Origin: Niabella soli DSM 19437
GTDB taxonomy: Bacteria; Bacteroidota; Bacteroidia; Chitinophagales; Chitinophagaceae
Assembly: GCF_000243115.2 (NCBI RefSeq)
Contig: NZ_CP007035.1
Span: 3,472,001-3,536,000 of the forward strand
DNA length: 64,000 nt
Direction: 5' to 3'
The notes beneath the pieces were generated by a model, which searched no databases, was not told where the DNA came from, and saw only the letters and a list, made by a program, of their open reading frames with translations. Below, piece by piece: positions 35,458-43,827 of the stretch. How positions within the stretch are numbered: the stretch's first letter is position 1; each line of letters begins with the position of its first letter. Made by a program: the position numbers and the translations under genes.

Positions 35458-36546
35458 TTAGTGCAGGGAGCTAATAACTATTACATTATTCTCTATTATA
35501 TAATTAAACGGATTTGCAATTTTTAAGGCTGCCAGCGCCTGCTGAACCGTCTCTTTTTCAAAAGACCCGTTAAAGTTTAATTGCTTCACCCGGTCATCCG
35601 CAAAACGGATCTCCACATTATACCATTGTTCCATTTTATTTGCCAGGGTTGCAAAGTCGTCACCACGAAACTCCAGCCGGTTATACATCCATGCAGTTTC
35701 CACACGTTCCTGCTCCTTCTTTGTACTGTCAATAGTTTCGATCTTTATAGCGTCCTGCTGTTGTTCATTGGCGGTAGCGTTGTCTTCAACAACTTCCTTG
35801 CTGGGGATGACAATTTTTTGATTAGGGTATAACAGTACCGGTTGAAAATTTTTGTTACCCTCATGGCGGGTAATACTTACCAATCCCCGGTAAAGCACGG
35901 TAGTGATATTTGCTTCACTGCTGTATGCCTTTACGTTAAAAGCAGTGCCCAGCACTTTTACATCAATCGTTCCGGCATGTACAATAAATGGATGCTTCCT
36001 GTCTTTTACCACGTCAAAAAATGCTTCTCCTTCCAGCCGTACTTCCCGGGTGGCGCCTTTAAAATCGGTCACATAATACAGGTTGGATCCACCATTCAGC
36101 CACACCTGGCTACCATCAGGCAATAGCATTTGTTTGCGCGCCCCTTTACCGGTTGCCAAAGCCAAGGCAACCGGATCCTTTTTTATGGCAACGGTAGCGG
36201 GCTTATATAAAAGGAAAGCAGCGGCCCCAATTACAGCAATCACAATACCGGCGGCAGCATAATACGCCCTGCGGCGGCGCTTTAGCTGTATAACCGGTGC
36301 GCTTTCCAGGCCCCTGGCTTTTTCAACAAGTTCGGTTGCCTTTCGGGCATAATCCGGCTCCTCCATTTTTTCTTCCGGTAGCTGCTTCTTGCCCAAAAGC
36401 GGGTATAGTAATTCAAATTGCTGTTTTAAGTCGGGGTATTGAATGAAGTATTTCCGCAGTTCCTGTTGTTCTGCAGGCGAAGCCTCGCCATAGATGCTGC
36501 GCGCCATCAATTTCCATATGTATGCATCATCTCTCATATATGACAA
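35458..36546 (-). CDS. FecR family anti-sigma factor
   Basis: 362 residues. A cytosolic N-terminal helical region (about 1-85, AEQQELRKYFIQYPDLKQQF) is followed by one membrane helix (YYAAAGIVIAVIGAAAFLLY, about 91-110). The periplasmic FecR domain contains GARKQMLLPDGSQVWLNGGS, FDVVKDRKHPFIVHAG and VLGTAFNVKAYSSE, and the C-terminal DUF4974-type end is GDDFATLANKMEQWYNVEIRF. It is the partner of the adjacent ECF sigma factor and receives the signal from the STN domain of SusC. The gene follows sigma by 66 bases. Confidence 0.94.
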   Translation of the reverse strand: MSYMRDDAYIWKLMARSIYGEASPAEQQELRKYFIQYPDLKQQFELLYPLLGKKQLPEEKMEEPDYARKATELVEKARGLESAPVIQLKRRRRAYYAAAGIVIAVIGAAAFLLYKPATVAIKKDPVALALATGKGARKQMLLPDGSQVWLNGGSNLYYVTDFKGATREVRLEGEAFFDVVKDRKHPFIVHAGTIDVKVLGTAFNVKAYSSEANITTVLYRGLVSITRHEGNKNFQPVLLYPNQKIVIPSKEVVEDNATANEQQQDAIKIETIDSTKKEQERVETAWMYNRLEFRGDDFATLANKMEQWYNVEIRFADDRVKQLNFNGSFEKETVQQALAALKIANPFNYIIENNVIVISSLH

Positions 36547-36612
36547 GGCCGTACCCGTTATTTACAGGACAGGAAGAATGGTGTTGATCTACTATATAAA
36601 TCCGGCTTTTTT

Positions 36613-37182
36613 TTAAATTTTTTTTGCTGATTGCTGTTGCGGGATGTTTTTGGGGATACCAAGGGCCTCGCTGATGCGTTTAACAGCGGTGGCCATTTGT
36701 ACATCAATGGTGTTTACCGATATATTCAGGATGGCAGCTACTTCTTTGTATTTAAGCCCGTCTTCCCGGATCAATTTAAAAATCATTTTGCAGCGGGGTG
36801 GTAATTGGTCAATAGCATGGTTTACCCTGTTTAGCATTTCATTGGTTACAGTAAAGGTATAAGGGTCATTGTTGATGACCGCCACATCAGGCTCCAGGTT
36901 ATCCAAACCGGAAACCATCCATTCCCGGGCCTGGGCCGAAAGCCTGTTGAGGGATTGATTTTTTACCGCAACATACAGGTATACGGAAAGATTTTCCACG
37001 TTACGCAGCAGCGATTGGCTGGTCCACACCTTCATAAAAACGTCTTCCACCACTTCATTTGCGATGTCGGAAACCCTAACCAATGAGAGAGAGAAACTGT
37101 AAAGACGCCGGTAGAATAATTCATATAGCCGGGTAAAAGCGGCTTCGTCTCCTTGTAAAATTCTTGTTTTCAGTACAGGCAA
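36613..37182 (-). CDS. ECF RNA polymerase sigma-70 factor
   Basis: 189 residues. Region 2 is visible as FTRLYELFYRRLYSFSLSL and VVEDVFMKVWTS, and region 4 as IDQLPPRCKMIFKLIREDGLKYKEVAAILNISVNTIDVQMATAVKRI, with the helix-turn-helix of Bacteroidota PUL sigma factors. It heads the minus-strand series that continues with FecR, STN-SusC and SusD, the standard trans-envelope relay for PUL induction. A TAnnTTTG box stands about 50 bases upstream. Targets are presumably the SusC promoter region and possibly the enzyme genes. Confidence 0.94.
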   Translation of the reverse strand: MPVLKTRILQGDEAAFTRLYELFYRRLYSFSLSLVRVSDIANEVVEDVFMKVWTSQSLLRNVENLSVYLYVAVKNQSLNRLSAQAREWMVSGLDNLEPDVAVINNDPYTFTVTNEMLNRVNHAIDQLPPRCKMIFKLIREDGLKYKEVAAILNISVNTIDVQMATAVKRISEALGIPKNIPQQQSAKKI

Positions 37183-37232
37183 TTCATTTTTAATATGGTC
37201 AGAATCGTTAATAATATTAAAAAATTATAGTT

Positions 37233-37240
37233 CAAAGATA
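37233..37240 (-). promoter_or_regulatory. Putative -7 box of the ECF sigma gene
   Basis: Reads TATCTTTG on the minus strand, an exact match to TAnnTTTG, 50 bases upstream of the sigma ATG at 37182. The match would be the housekeeping promoter of the sigma/FecR unit. Confidence 0.5.
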
Positions 37241-37457
37241 GCAAAATGACTAACATGTATTAGAAACATAGTGCTGTTTTTCGGAGTTTAAAATCATCCA
37301 ATAAAACGGCCGCCTGTTGAATGTCGTTAATACAAGAAAGCTATACGGTCTTTTTTCTTAAAAAAAATTTAATTTATGCCATTATGAATCAAATATTTAT
37401 AATCAGTATTACGATAAAATAAGTCGTCGAAAAATAGTAATTTACTTTACAAAACAA

Positions 37458-37465
37458 TATATTTG
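37458..37465 (+). promoter_or_regulatory. Putative -7 box of rpoN
   Basis: Reads TATATTTG, an exact match to TAnnTTTG, 41 bases before the rpoN ATG at 37507. The upstream TTTAC stretch is a weak -33 candidate. Confidence 0.5.
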
Positions 37466-37506
37466 TAATTTACGGCTCGATTTTTGAGAACGCCTCGATT
37501 TTTTAA

Positions 37507-38991
37507 ATGGCCTTAGGACAATCATTACAACAAAGACTTTTACAGAAGTTATCGCCGCAGCAAATTCAGTTAATGAAATTGCTGCAGGTACCTACTGCGA
37601 ACCTGGAAGAACGGATCAAGGAGGAGATGGAGGAAAACCCGGCATTGGAACTGGATGAGGGAAAACACAGTGATGAGGGGGAGCTGAAAGATGAGTTTGC
37701 TGATAGTGAACATTCGCTGGACGATTCAGAAAACAACCGGGATGAATACGACAATATTGATGTTAGCGACTATGTGCAGGATGGCGATGATGATATTGCG
37801 GATTATAAAACAAGAGAAGATCATTACGGGGATGACGAGAACCGGCAGTTGCCTATAAAAACCGAAACCAGTTTTTATGATACGCTGGAGAACCAGTTGG
37901 GACTGCTTTCCCTTACGGAAGATGAACAGCGCATTGCACAGCATATTATTGGCAGTATAGATGAAGACGGCTACCTGCGCCGGGACACGCCGGCCCTGGT
38001 AGACGACCTGGCCTTCCGGCAGAATATTGAATCCACGCCGCAGGAAGTAGAAAAGATCATTCAAAAGATCCAGCAGTTTGACCCGCCGGGTGTGGGGGCG
38101 AGGGACCTTACCGAGTGTTTATTATTGCAGTTGCGGCGGCAAAAACAAGAAGGCAAGGATGTGGACAAAGCCATTCTGGCGATTGAAAAATATTTCGACG
38201 AATTTACCAAGAAGCATTACGAAAAGATCCAGCGGGGCCTGGGGTTAACGGAGGAGGAGCTGAAGGAAGTAATGCAACAGATCGTAAAGTTGAACCCCAA
38301 ACCGGGTGGCAATGTGGGCGCCGTAAACAAGGCGGAAAGCTACGTGGTTCCGGACTTTTTTATAATTAATAATAACGGGAAGCTGGAATTGACGTTGAAC
38401 AGCCGCAATGCGCCGGAACTGCGCATCAGCGAAGGCTACCGGGATATGATGCGGGATTATGACCGCAGTTCTAAAAAGGATAAGCAACAAAAAGAAGCGG
38501 TCCTTTTTATTAAGCAAAAAATTGACGCAGCAAAATGGTTTATTGACGCCATCAGGCAACGGCAGCATACGTTGCTGGATACGATGTCGGCGATCATGGA
38601 ACACCAGGAAGATTTTTTTCTTACCGGTGATGAAACATCGCTGAAACCCATGATCCTGAAAGATATTGCTGAAAAGACCAACCTGGATATTTCCACTGTA
38701 AGCCGGGTGGCGAACAGTAAGTTTGTGCAAACAGAATTTGGTACCTATCGCCTGAAATTCTTCTTCAGCGAATCCCTGAGCACGGATAGTGGGGAAGAGG
38801 TTTCTACCCGGGAGGTAAAGAAAATATTAACCGATCTTATTGAATCGGAAAGCAAAAAACATCCCTACAGTGATGAAAAGCTTACCGAACTGCTGCAGGA
38901 AAAGGGCTATAATATCGCCCGTCGCACCGTAGCCAAGTACCGGGAGCAACTGAATATTCCGGTGGCAAGGTTAAGGAAGGAACTGGTGTAA
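37507..38991 (+). CDS. rpoN: RNA polymerase sigma-54 factor
   Basis: 494 residues. The activator-interacting N-terminus is glutamine- and leucine-rich (LGQSLQQRLLQKLSPQQIQLMKLLQ), followed by an acidic linker (about 55-115), the core-binding domain (about 130-320, FDPPGVGARDLTECLLLQLR) and the DNA-binding domain with DISTVSRVANSKFVQTEFG. The RpoN box ARRTVAKYRE lies near the C-terminus (NIARRTVAKYREQLN). It directs RNA polymerase to -24/-12 promoters and needs an AAA+ activator, none of which lies in this window. It is divergent from the PUL sigma gene and stands alone. Confidence 0.97.
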   Translation: MALGQSLQQRLLQKLSPQQIQLMKLLQVPTANLEERIKEEMEENPALELDEGKHSDEGELKDEFADSEHSLDDSENNRDEYDNIDVSDYVQDGDDDIADYKTREDHYGDDENRQLPIKTETSFYDTLENQLGLLSLTEDEQRIAQHIIGSIDEDGYLRRDTPALVDDLAFRQNIESTPQEVEKIIQKIQQFDPPGVGARDLTECLLLQLRRQKQEGKDVDKAILAIEKYFDEFTKKHYEKIQRGLGLTEEELKEVMQQIVKLNPKPGGNVGAVNKAESYVVPDFFIINNNGKLELTLNSRNAPELRISEGYRDMMRDYDRSSKKDKQQKEAVLFIKQKIDAAKWFIDAIRQRQHTLLDTMSAIMEHQEDFFLTGDETSLKPMILKDIAEKTNLDISTVSRVANSKFVQTEFGTYRLKFFFSESLSTDSGEEVSTREVKKILTDLIESESKKHPYSDEKLTELLQEKGYNIARRTVAKYREQLNIPVARLRKELV

Positions 38992-39098
38992 GAAGTTGCC
39001 GGTTGCAGGTTTCCGGAGGGGATGTGCATTGCGCATTATGCGTTCCGCGTTGTGCCTTCAGAATTTAAGCCAATAGCCAGCAACTTGTAACGCTTTCG

Positions 39099-39476
39099 TC
39101 AAACCAGTTGCAATTTCGCTACTTTGGGGTCCACTTCTACCAAATCATCTTCAAAATTCAACCTGATGCGCCATTTTTGAAGAGTGGCAGCACCAATAAT
39201 GGCTTCTTCGCTTAAGTTGGGAACTACCAAAAATTCATCGGAAAGCAGCACATCGTTTATATAAAAGTCAAGAGTAACTCTTTCGCTAATTTCAATATAA
39301 TGCCCTTCGCTTGCTGTGGCCAGTTTTCTTACCCGCCCCAAATGAATGGGAACCTCTAATTCCTCTAACTGCTCTTTTGCAATACAAGAAAGATTCGCCC
39401 CGCTGTCAAATAAAGTGTACAGGTGCTTTTCTCCTTTGGAGCCTACAAATAATAAGCGTAGTTTTAATACTGACAT
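39099..39476 (-). CDS. Retropepsin-like aspartyl protease domain protein
   Basis: 125 residues from the ATG at 39476; an upstream extension to 39614 would run into a dyad repeat and is not credible. The pepsin-type active-site motif is present once (LFDSGANLSC, Asp-Ser-Gly-Ala), and the second hydrophobic-Gly motif is AIIGAATLQKW, as in retropepsin-fold proteins that work as homodimers. There is no signal peptide or membrane segment. Bacterial single-domain retropepsins are found in several phyla, but their targets are mostly unknown. It is read from the minus strand downstream of a lipoprotein gene. Confidence 0.75.
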   Translation of the reverse strand: MSVLKLRLLFVGSKGEKHLYTLFDSGANLSCIAKEQLEELEVPIHLGRVRKLATASEGHYIEISERVTLDFYINDVLLSDEFLVVPNLSEEAIIGAATLQKWRIRLNFEDDLVEVDPKVAKLQLV

Positions 39477-39540
39477 CGGTTTAGCATTTTTGTTGTGTAT
39501 AAAGGTACGAAATAGAAAGGTTCCTTCACCCCCGCCTTTG

Positions 39541-39627
39541 CCGGTGTTGCGCGCAGGCCGCGGCAAGATAAAACACCGACAAATAGTTCGTTGGTGTTTC
39601 TCCCGCCCACACACCTTCGCGCAACAC
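39541..39627. repeat. Nested palindromic repeat element
   Basis: Outer arms GTGTTGCGCG (39544-39553) and CGCGCAACAC (39618-39627) enclose an inner pair AAACACC (39571-39577) and GGTGTTT (39593-39599). The 87-base element fills most of the gap between the retropepsin-like gene and the lipoprotein gene. It is GC-richer than its surroundings and gives a misleading short open frame. The form suggests a mobile or dispersed intergenic element. Confidence 0.7.
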
Positions 39628-39642
39628 GCAACGACAGGCTGG

Positions 39643-40350
39643 TTATATCGTCCACTGATCGTGCACGACGCCCACCAGGTAATACCGTCCGTTTTCCAGT
39701 TTGTAAACCAGTCGTACGCTTTTCCAGTCGATGCCCCCGTTCTTTTTACTGCCGCGAAGATAGTTTTCCGTAAAGTCAGCGCCGGGATAGGCCGTTTTCA
39801 GGTTGTTTATAGAATTGCCATCGCCTAAAACCTTGTTAACGCCCTGTCTTTGCGGGCTTAAAAAGTTGCCGTCGTATACAAATTTGCTGAAATAGGCCGC
39901 AGGACTAAGAAGAATAGGGTTGCCACTGCCATCATAGTTGCCCCAGTTAATTTTTTGGCCCTTATTCTTCGTAACCAATGCCGCAAACTCTTCTTTGGTG
40001 AACTTTTTATCCTCTTTTGGGTCTACAGTAGCATAGGGTGAAAAACGGACCCCTTCCCGCGGGTGGATAAATGAATCCAGCCTTGCATAGTCTTTATTCT
40101 TAAAGAGGGTCAGTATTTCCTTGGTTGTGGCTGCCAGCACACTATCCTTATTTTCCGGGGTGATGACAAAGATTTTTGCTGTATCGGCCGGCGTGATATG
40201 ATTGACGATGGAATCGTGCCGCTCGCTGATGTCGATACCCGTGGTATCATCTTCTGTTTTGCCGCCGGAAGTTTTTTTATCCTTGCAACCATTACAACAA
40301 ACAATAAAAGCGATCCCCAGCCCCATCATTCCTATCAGTTGTTTCTTCAT
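39643..40350 (-). CDS. Lipoprotein of unknown function
   Basis: 235 residues with a lipoprotein-type N-terminus (IAFIVCCNGCKDKK). I do not recognise a family. Visible features are a low-complexity, Asp/Thr-rich linker after the cysteine (about 25-60) and a folded part from about residue 70 (TTKEILTLFKNKDYARLDSFIHP), with GVRFSPYATVDPKEDKKFTKEEF and the final RLVYKLENGRYYLVGVVHDQWTI. The beginning of this folded part, a helix preceding beta-strands, recalls NTF2/SnoaL-like sheets, but this is only an impression. It is probably membrane-anchored on the periplasmic side. It follows the DUF3127 gene by 36 bases. Confidence 0.75.
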   Translation of the reverse strand: MKKQLIGMMGLGIAFIVCCNGCKDKKTSGGKTEDDTTGIDISERHDSIVNHITPADTAKIFVITPENKDSVLAATTKEILTLFKNKDYARLDSFIHPREGVRFSPYATVDPKEDKKFTKEEFAALVTKNKGQKINWGNYDGSGNPILLSPAAYFSKFVYDGNFLSPQRQGVNKVLGDGNSINNLKTAYPGADFTENYLRGSKKNGGIDWKSVRLVYKLENGRYYLVGVVHDQWTI

Positions 40351-40386
40351 ATCGATCAGTGTATATTTTTAAGAATAGAAGCCCCG

Positions 40387-40743
40387 TTAAAAAGGCAGAT
40401 CGTCCGCCCCCGTGTTCAGATCTGAATAATTATCTGAAGGCTCATTGTCTTTGTAGTTATTCCCCTGATTGCCTGCCGCTGTCGCCGATTCTACTTTCCA
40501 GGCTTTTACATCGGTATACCAGCGGCCGTTATATTCCCGGCTTTCCACATCAAAAGAAATGGTCAGTTGTTTGCCAGTTTGCAACAGGCTCTCATTGATT
40601 TTATCGCCCCAAATGGAAATACAAACTTTTTTTGGATACTGCGCCTGTGTTTCAACAATAATATCCTGCTTTTTCCACTCTCCGTTTTTTCCTGTTCCTT
40701 TTTGCAAGGGTAAAACCTGTACCAGGGTCGCCGTCAACTGCAT
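40387..40743 (-). CDS. DUF3127 protein with SSB-like acidic C-terminal tip
   Basis: 118 residues, cytosolic. The OB-fold-like region reads TATLVQVLPLQKGTGKNGEWKKQDIIVET, then KVCISIWGDKI, LTISFDVESREYNGRWYTDVKAWKV, which fits DUF3127. The last residues, after a glycine/asparagine-rich linker, are GADDLPF, very close to the DDxPF tip with which single-stranded DNA-binding proteins recruit partners. A role in nucleic-acid binding is therefore suggested, not proven. A TAnnTTTG box lies 40 bases upstream. Confidence 0.8.
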   Translation of the reverse strand: MQLTATLVQVLPLQKGTGKNGEWKKQDIIVETQAQYPKKVCISIWGDKINESLLQTGKQLTISFDVESREYNGRWYTDVKAWKVESATAAGNQGNNYKDNEPSDNYSDLNTGADDLPF

Positions 40744-40782
40744 AATTCGCTCTTTATTTTAATGTAAACAAAATTTATGCTA

Positions 40783-40790
40783 CAAATATA
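40783..40790 (-). promoter_or_regulatory. Putative -7 box of the DUF3127 gene
   Basis: Reads TATATTTG on the minus strand (TAnnTTTG consensus), 40 bases before the ATG at 40743, in the 115-base divergent gap to the PAP2-like gene. No -33 element with the right spacing was found. Confidence 0.45.
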
Positions 40791-40858
40791 GCTGCGTTCG
40801 GGCAAAGCGGTTGGAAATTAACCGATGATTTTAGCGGGCTTCTTCTTTATTTTGCAGG

Positions 40859-41560
40859 ATGGATTCCAAACTGGTTTTAAATAGCGAGAATGAATTGAGA
40901 GAGACGATTGATCATCAGCCAAAGGCGCAAAAGATGATCGCAACCCTGCTGTCTTATATCTTTCACCCGGTGTTTGTACCGGTGTATGTTATTTATTTCC
41001 TGTTGTTTGTGCAACCTTTTTTGTTTGTTGCCCTCCGGCTGGAAGGGCCGGATGTGGTCATTCGCGCAAAAATGGGCATCCTGCTCCAGTCCATAGTGAA
41101 TTATACCTTTTTCCCGCTGGTAACGGTACTGCTGTTAAAAGGGGTAGGGTTTATTCAATCCATTAAATTAAAGGAACGTAAAGACCGAATCATCCCGTTT
41201 ATTGCCTGCAATATCTGGTACTTCTGGATCTGGTATGTATGGCGCAACCTGGAAGCCGTTCCAAAAGAACTGGTGATTTTTTCCTTTGCCGTTTTTATGG
41301 CCTCTTCCATTGGCTTGCTGGTAAATATTTATATGAAAGTCAGTATGCATGGCATTGCCCTGGGTACCGCTACTGCCTTTTTATGCCTGCTCGGTTTTGA
41401 GTATGGGCCGGGTATGGCTGTTTATATCGCAATAGCCCTGCTTATTACAGGCGTGGTAGCTACCGCCCGTCTTTTATTATCGGATCATACCGCAAAAGAA
41501 GTGTACTGGGGGCTGGCAGTAGGCGTGGCCGGATTGCTGGTAGCAACGGTTGTGGCATAG
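40859..41560 (+). CDS. PAP2-like multi-pass membrane protein
   Basis: 233 residues with about six membrane helices (starting at LLSYIFHPVFVPVYVIYFLL). The C-terminal half carries SMHGIALGTATAF and ATARLLLSDHTAKEVYWGLAVG, which echo the second and third phosphatase motifs of the PAP2 superfamily (SxxxH and ARxxLxxHxxxD/E). The first motif, KxxxxxxRP, is replaced by the weaker KLKERKDRIIPF, so phosphatase activity may be altered. Its substrate is unknown; undecaprenyl or lipid phosphates are the usual ones. It is divergently oriented from the DUF3127 gene. Confidence 0.75.
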   Translation: MDSKLVLNSENELRETIDHQPKAQKMIATLLSYIFHPVFVPVYVIYFLLFVQPFLFVALRLEGPDVVIRAKMGILLQSIVNYTFFPLVTVLLLKGVGFIQSIKLKERKDRIIPFIACNIWYFWIWYVWRNLEAVPKELVIFSFAVFMASSIGLLVNIYMKVSMHGIALGTATAFLCLLGFEYGPGMAVYIAIALLITGVVATARLLLSDHTAKEVYWGLAVGVAGLLVATVVA

Positions 41561-41734
41561 TCTGTTTCCCGGTCATTTTTATTGTTCCAAAATGCATTGG
41601 GCTAACGAAGCACCATTTTCATTTGAAAAATAGCCGCATAACTATGAAATGGACATAAAAAATTTTGAGCACCTTTATGCCGGATGCGATGAAAATTTTT
41701 ATGCGGGATCCCATGGCTGAAATCAATAATAAAA

Positions 41735-42454
41735 ATGCAGATGTACACAATGATTCTTAAACTTCAGTTTATTCTACTTTTTTTCCTGGCAGGCAACCTG
41801 CTGCTGGCGCAGCCTTCCACCACCGTACCTGTAGTACAAAACAGGGATAAGTTATATGACTGGCAACAGCGACACGAGGCGATACTCGCTTTGAATAAAG
41901 AGAACCCGCCACGCAATGTGATCATGGGCAATTCCATTATTCACTATTGGGCGGGACTGCCCAAGGCGCCCGTTGTTCGCGGAGCCGATTCCTGGACCGG
42001 ATATCTGGAACCCCTCGGATTAAGGAATATGGGTTTTGGATGGGACAAAATTGAAAACGTTTTATGGCGCGTGCAAAATGGGGAATTGGATGGATATACG
42101 GCAAAACATGTAGTGCTGATGATCGGCACCAATAATTTAGGAGATAATAATGATAAGGAGATAATTGAAGGACTGGCCGTATTGGTAAAAGCCGTGCGGC
42201 AACATCAGCCTGCTGCTAAGATCCTGCTGGCGGGCATTTTACCGCGCCGCAGGCAGGAAGACCGGATCGCCGGCTTAAACAAAGCTATCAAAAAACTTGC
42301 CCGTAAAAAGCATGTTGTGTTTATTAACCCGGGCCGTATATTTTTAAATAAACAAAGCAAGATTGACGAGCAATGGTTTGTCGATGGCCTGCACCCTAAT
42401 GCGGCCGGGTATCAAAAACTGGCGCCTTTACTGGCGAGGCATTTGAAAGATTGA
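41735..42454 (+). CDS. Secreted SGNH/GDSL-type hydrolase
   Basis: 239 residues (an ATG at 41750 is an alternative start) with a signal peptide ending LLLAQ. SGNH blocks are VIMGNSIIHYWAG (Ser), MGFGWDKIENVLWR (Gly), LMIGTNNLG (Asn) and VDGLHPNAAGYQKL (Asp/His). It is related to the platelet-activating-factor acetylhydrolase-like and carbohydrate-esterase-like SGNH proteins of Bacteroidota. It stands alone ahead of recA with no sugar genes around, so the substrate remains open. Confidence 0.9.
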   Translation: MQMYTMILKLQFILLFFLAGNLLLAQPSTTVPVVQNRDKLYDWQQRHEAILALNKENPPRNVIMGNSIIHYWAGLPKAPVVRGADSWTGYLEPLGLRNMGFGWDKIENVLWRVQNGELDGYTAKHVVLMIGTNNLGDNNDKEIIEGLAVLVKAVRQHQPAAKILLAGILPRRRQEDRIAGLNKAIKKLARKKHVVFINPGRIFLNKQSKIDEQWFVDGLHPNAAGYQKLAPLLARHLKD

Positions 42455-42504
42455 TTAAAAAATAATAAAATCCAATATTTTTAGTTTCGTATTGCTAATT
42501 TTAT

Positions 42505-42512
42505 TAGCTTTG
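42505..42512 (+). promoter_or_regulatory. Putative -7 box of recA
   Basis: Reads TAGCTTTG (TAnnTTTG), with GTTTCG about 20 bases upstream as a -33 candidate. It lies 52 bases before the recA ATG at 42565. No LexA-type box was recognised. Confidence 0.5.
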
Positions 42513-42564
42513 TGTTGTTGATAAAGTTAATCAGACAGGATATATTGAAATTGTAATTTTGGTT

Positions 42565-43593
42565 ATGGCAAAAACAGAAAAAACTATAGAAATGGACACA
42601 AATAGCGAAAAACTAAAGGCGCTGCGGCTGACCATGGATAAAATTGACAAGGATTACGGCAAAGGCAGTGTGATGATGATGAATGAGAAGGCCGAAGTGA
42701 ACCAGGAAGTGATTTCCACCGGTTCCATTGGCCTGGATACCGCACTGGGCATTGGCGGGCTGCCGCGTGGCCGGGTGATAGAAATTTACGGACCTGAATC
42801 TTCCGGTAAAACCACCATTGCAACCCATGTAATTGCAGAGGCGCAGAAAAAAGGAGGCATGTGCGCGATCATTGACGCGGAGCATGCTTTTGATAGTAAC
42901 TATGCAAAGAAATTAGGAGTAAATGTTGATAATTTGCTGATCTCTCAGCCTGATTACGGTGAGCAGGCGCTGGAAATTGCCGACCGCCTGATCCTTTCCG
43001 GGGCGTTGGATGTGGTGGTGATCGACTCTGTTGCAGCACTGGTACCTAAAAGCGAGCTGGAAGGCGAAATGGGAGATAGCAAAATGGGCTTGCATGCCCG
43101 GCTGATGAGCCAGGCGCTGCGGAAGCTTACCGCTACTATTTCCAAGACCAATACGGTTTGTATTTTTATTAACCAACTGCGGGAGAAGATAGGGGTCATG
43201 TTCGGTAACCCCGAAACCACTACCGGTGGTAATGCGTTAAAGTTTTATGCTTCCGTACGTTTGGATATCCGTCGTTCTGCACAAATCAAAGACGGCGACA
43301 GCGCTATCGGGAACCGCGTGAAAGTAAAAGTTGTTAAAAACAAGGTGGCGCCCCCCTTCCGTTCCGCTGAGTTTGATATCATTTTTGGAGAAGGAGTTTC
43401 CAAAACCGGTGAGATCATTGATATGGGTGTGGAATTGAATATCATCCAGAAAAGCGGGTCCTGGTATAGTTATAACAGCGATAAGCTGGGCCAGGGGCGT
43501 GATGCCGTAAAATCGTTGTTGCTGGACAACCCCGAATTGGCTGCTACCATAGAAGCCCAGATCCGGGAGAAGATCAAAGAGATGCAGGGATAG
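42565..43593 (+). CDS. recA: Recombinase RecA
   Basis: 342 residues from the ATG at 42565 (an in-frame TTG two codons earlier is less likely). The Walker A motif GPESSGKTT, the Walker B region [13 protein letters not shown], loop L2 ([16 protein letters not shown]) and the ADP-contacting segments are typical. It forms filaments on single-stranded DNA, drives strand exchange and activates SOS cleavage. The C-terminal acidic tail is short ([13 protein letters not shown]). It is monocistronic, closed by a hairpin 28 bases after the stop. Confidence 0.99.
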   Translation: MAKTEKTIEMDTNSEKLKALRLTMDKIDKDYGKGSVMMMNEKAEVNQEVISTGSIGLDTALGIGGLPRGRVIEIYGPESSGKTTIATHVIAEAQKKGGMCAIIDAEHAFDSNYAKKLGVNVDNLLISQPDYGEQALEIADRLILSGALDVVVIDSVAALVPKSELEGEMGDSKMGLHARLMSQALRKLTATISKTNTVCIFINQLREKIGVMFGNPETTTGGNALKFYASVRLDIRRSAQIKDGDSAIGNRVKVKVVKNKVAPPFRSAEFDIIFGEGVSKTGEIIDMGVELNIIQKSGSWYSYNSDKLGQGRDAVKSLLLDNPELAATIEAQIREKIKEMQG

Positions 43594-43620
43594 TTTTTTT
43601 AAATATAGATGGGTTAGTAA

Positions 43621-43646
43621 GAAACCTCGCTTTCGGGCGGGGTTTC
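43621..43646 (+). terminator. Terminator-like hairpin after recA
   Basis: Arms GAAACCTCGC (43621-43630) and GCGGGGTTTC (43637-43646) pair over 10 positions with one wobble and a 6-base loop. Only a weak T-rich tract follows (TGTATT). Confidence 0.6.
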
Positions 43647-43827
43647 TGTATTAAAATATAATTATCAGAGTTGGCAGTCGGCTTACGGGTTTTAGAAACG
43701 CGAAAAAGGCTCACCACGTTCCCGAATTCTTTTTAATTTGTATTGGATAACAAACCAAACCGTCCATTTGTCAACTATGATTGCTGCTGTAGTCCGGTCT
43801 GCCGTAGTTTAGTTGAAAATTAATGTT

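Larger units (their letters stand above)
37183..37506. other. Divergent promoter region between ECF sigma and rpoN
   Basis: 324 bases, AT-rich, without coding potential. It contains TAnnTTTG boxes facing both ways: one for the ECF sigma gene (37233-37240, minus) and one for rpoN (37458-37465, plus). Nothing else is recognised. Confidence 0.6.

Noticed and set aside
39464-39655. Short open frames across the nested palindrome at 39541-39627
   Set aside because: They arise from the repeat itself and have no start context or protein-like composition.
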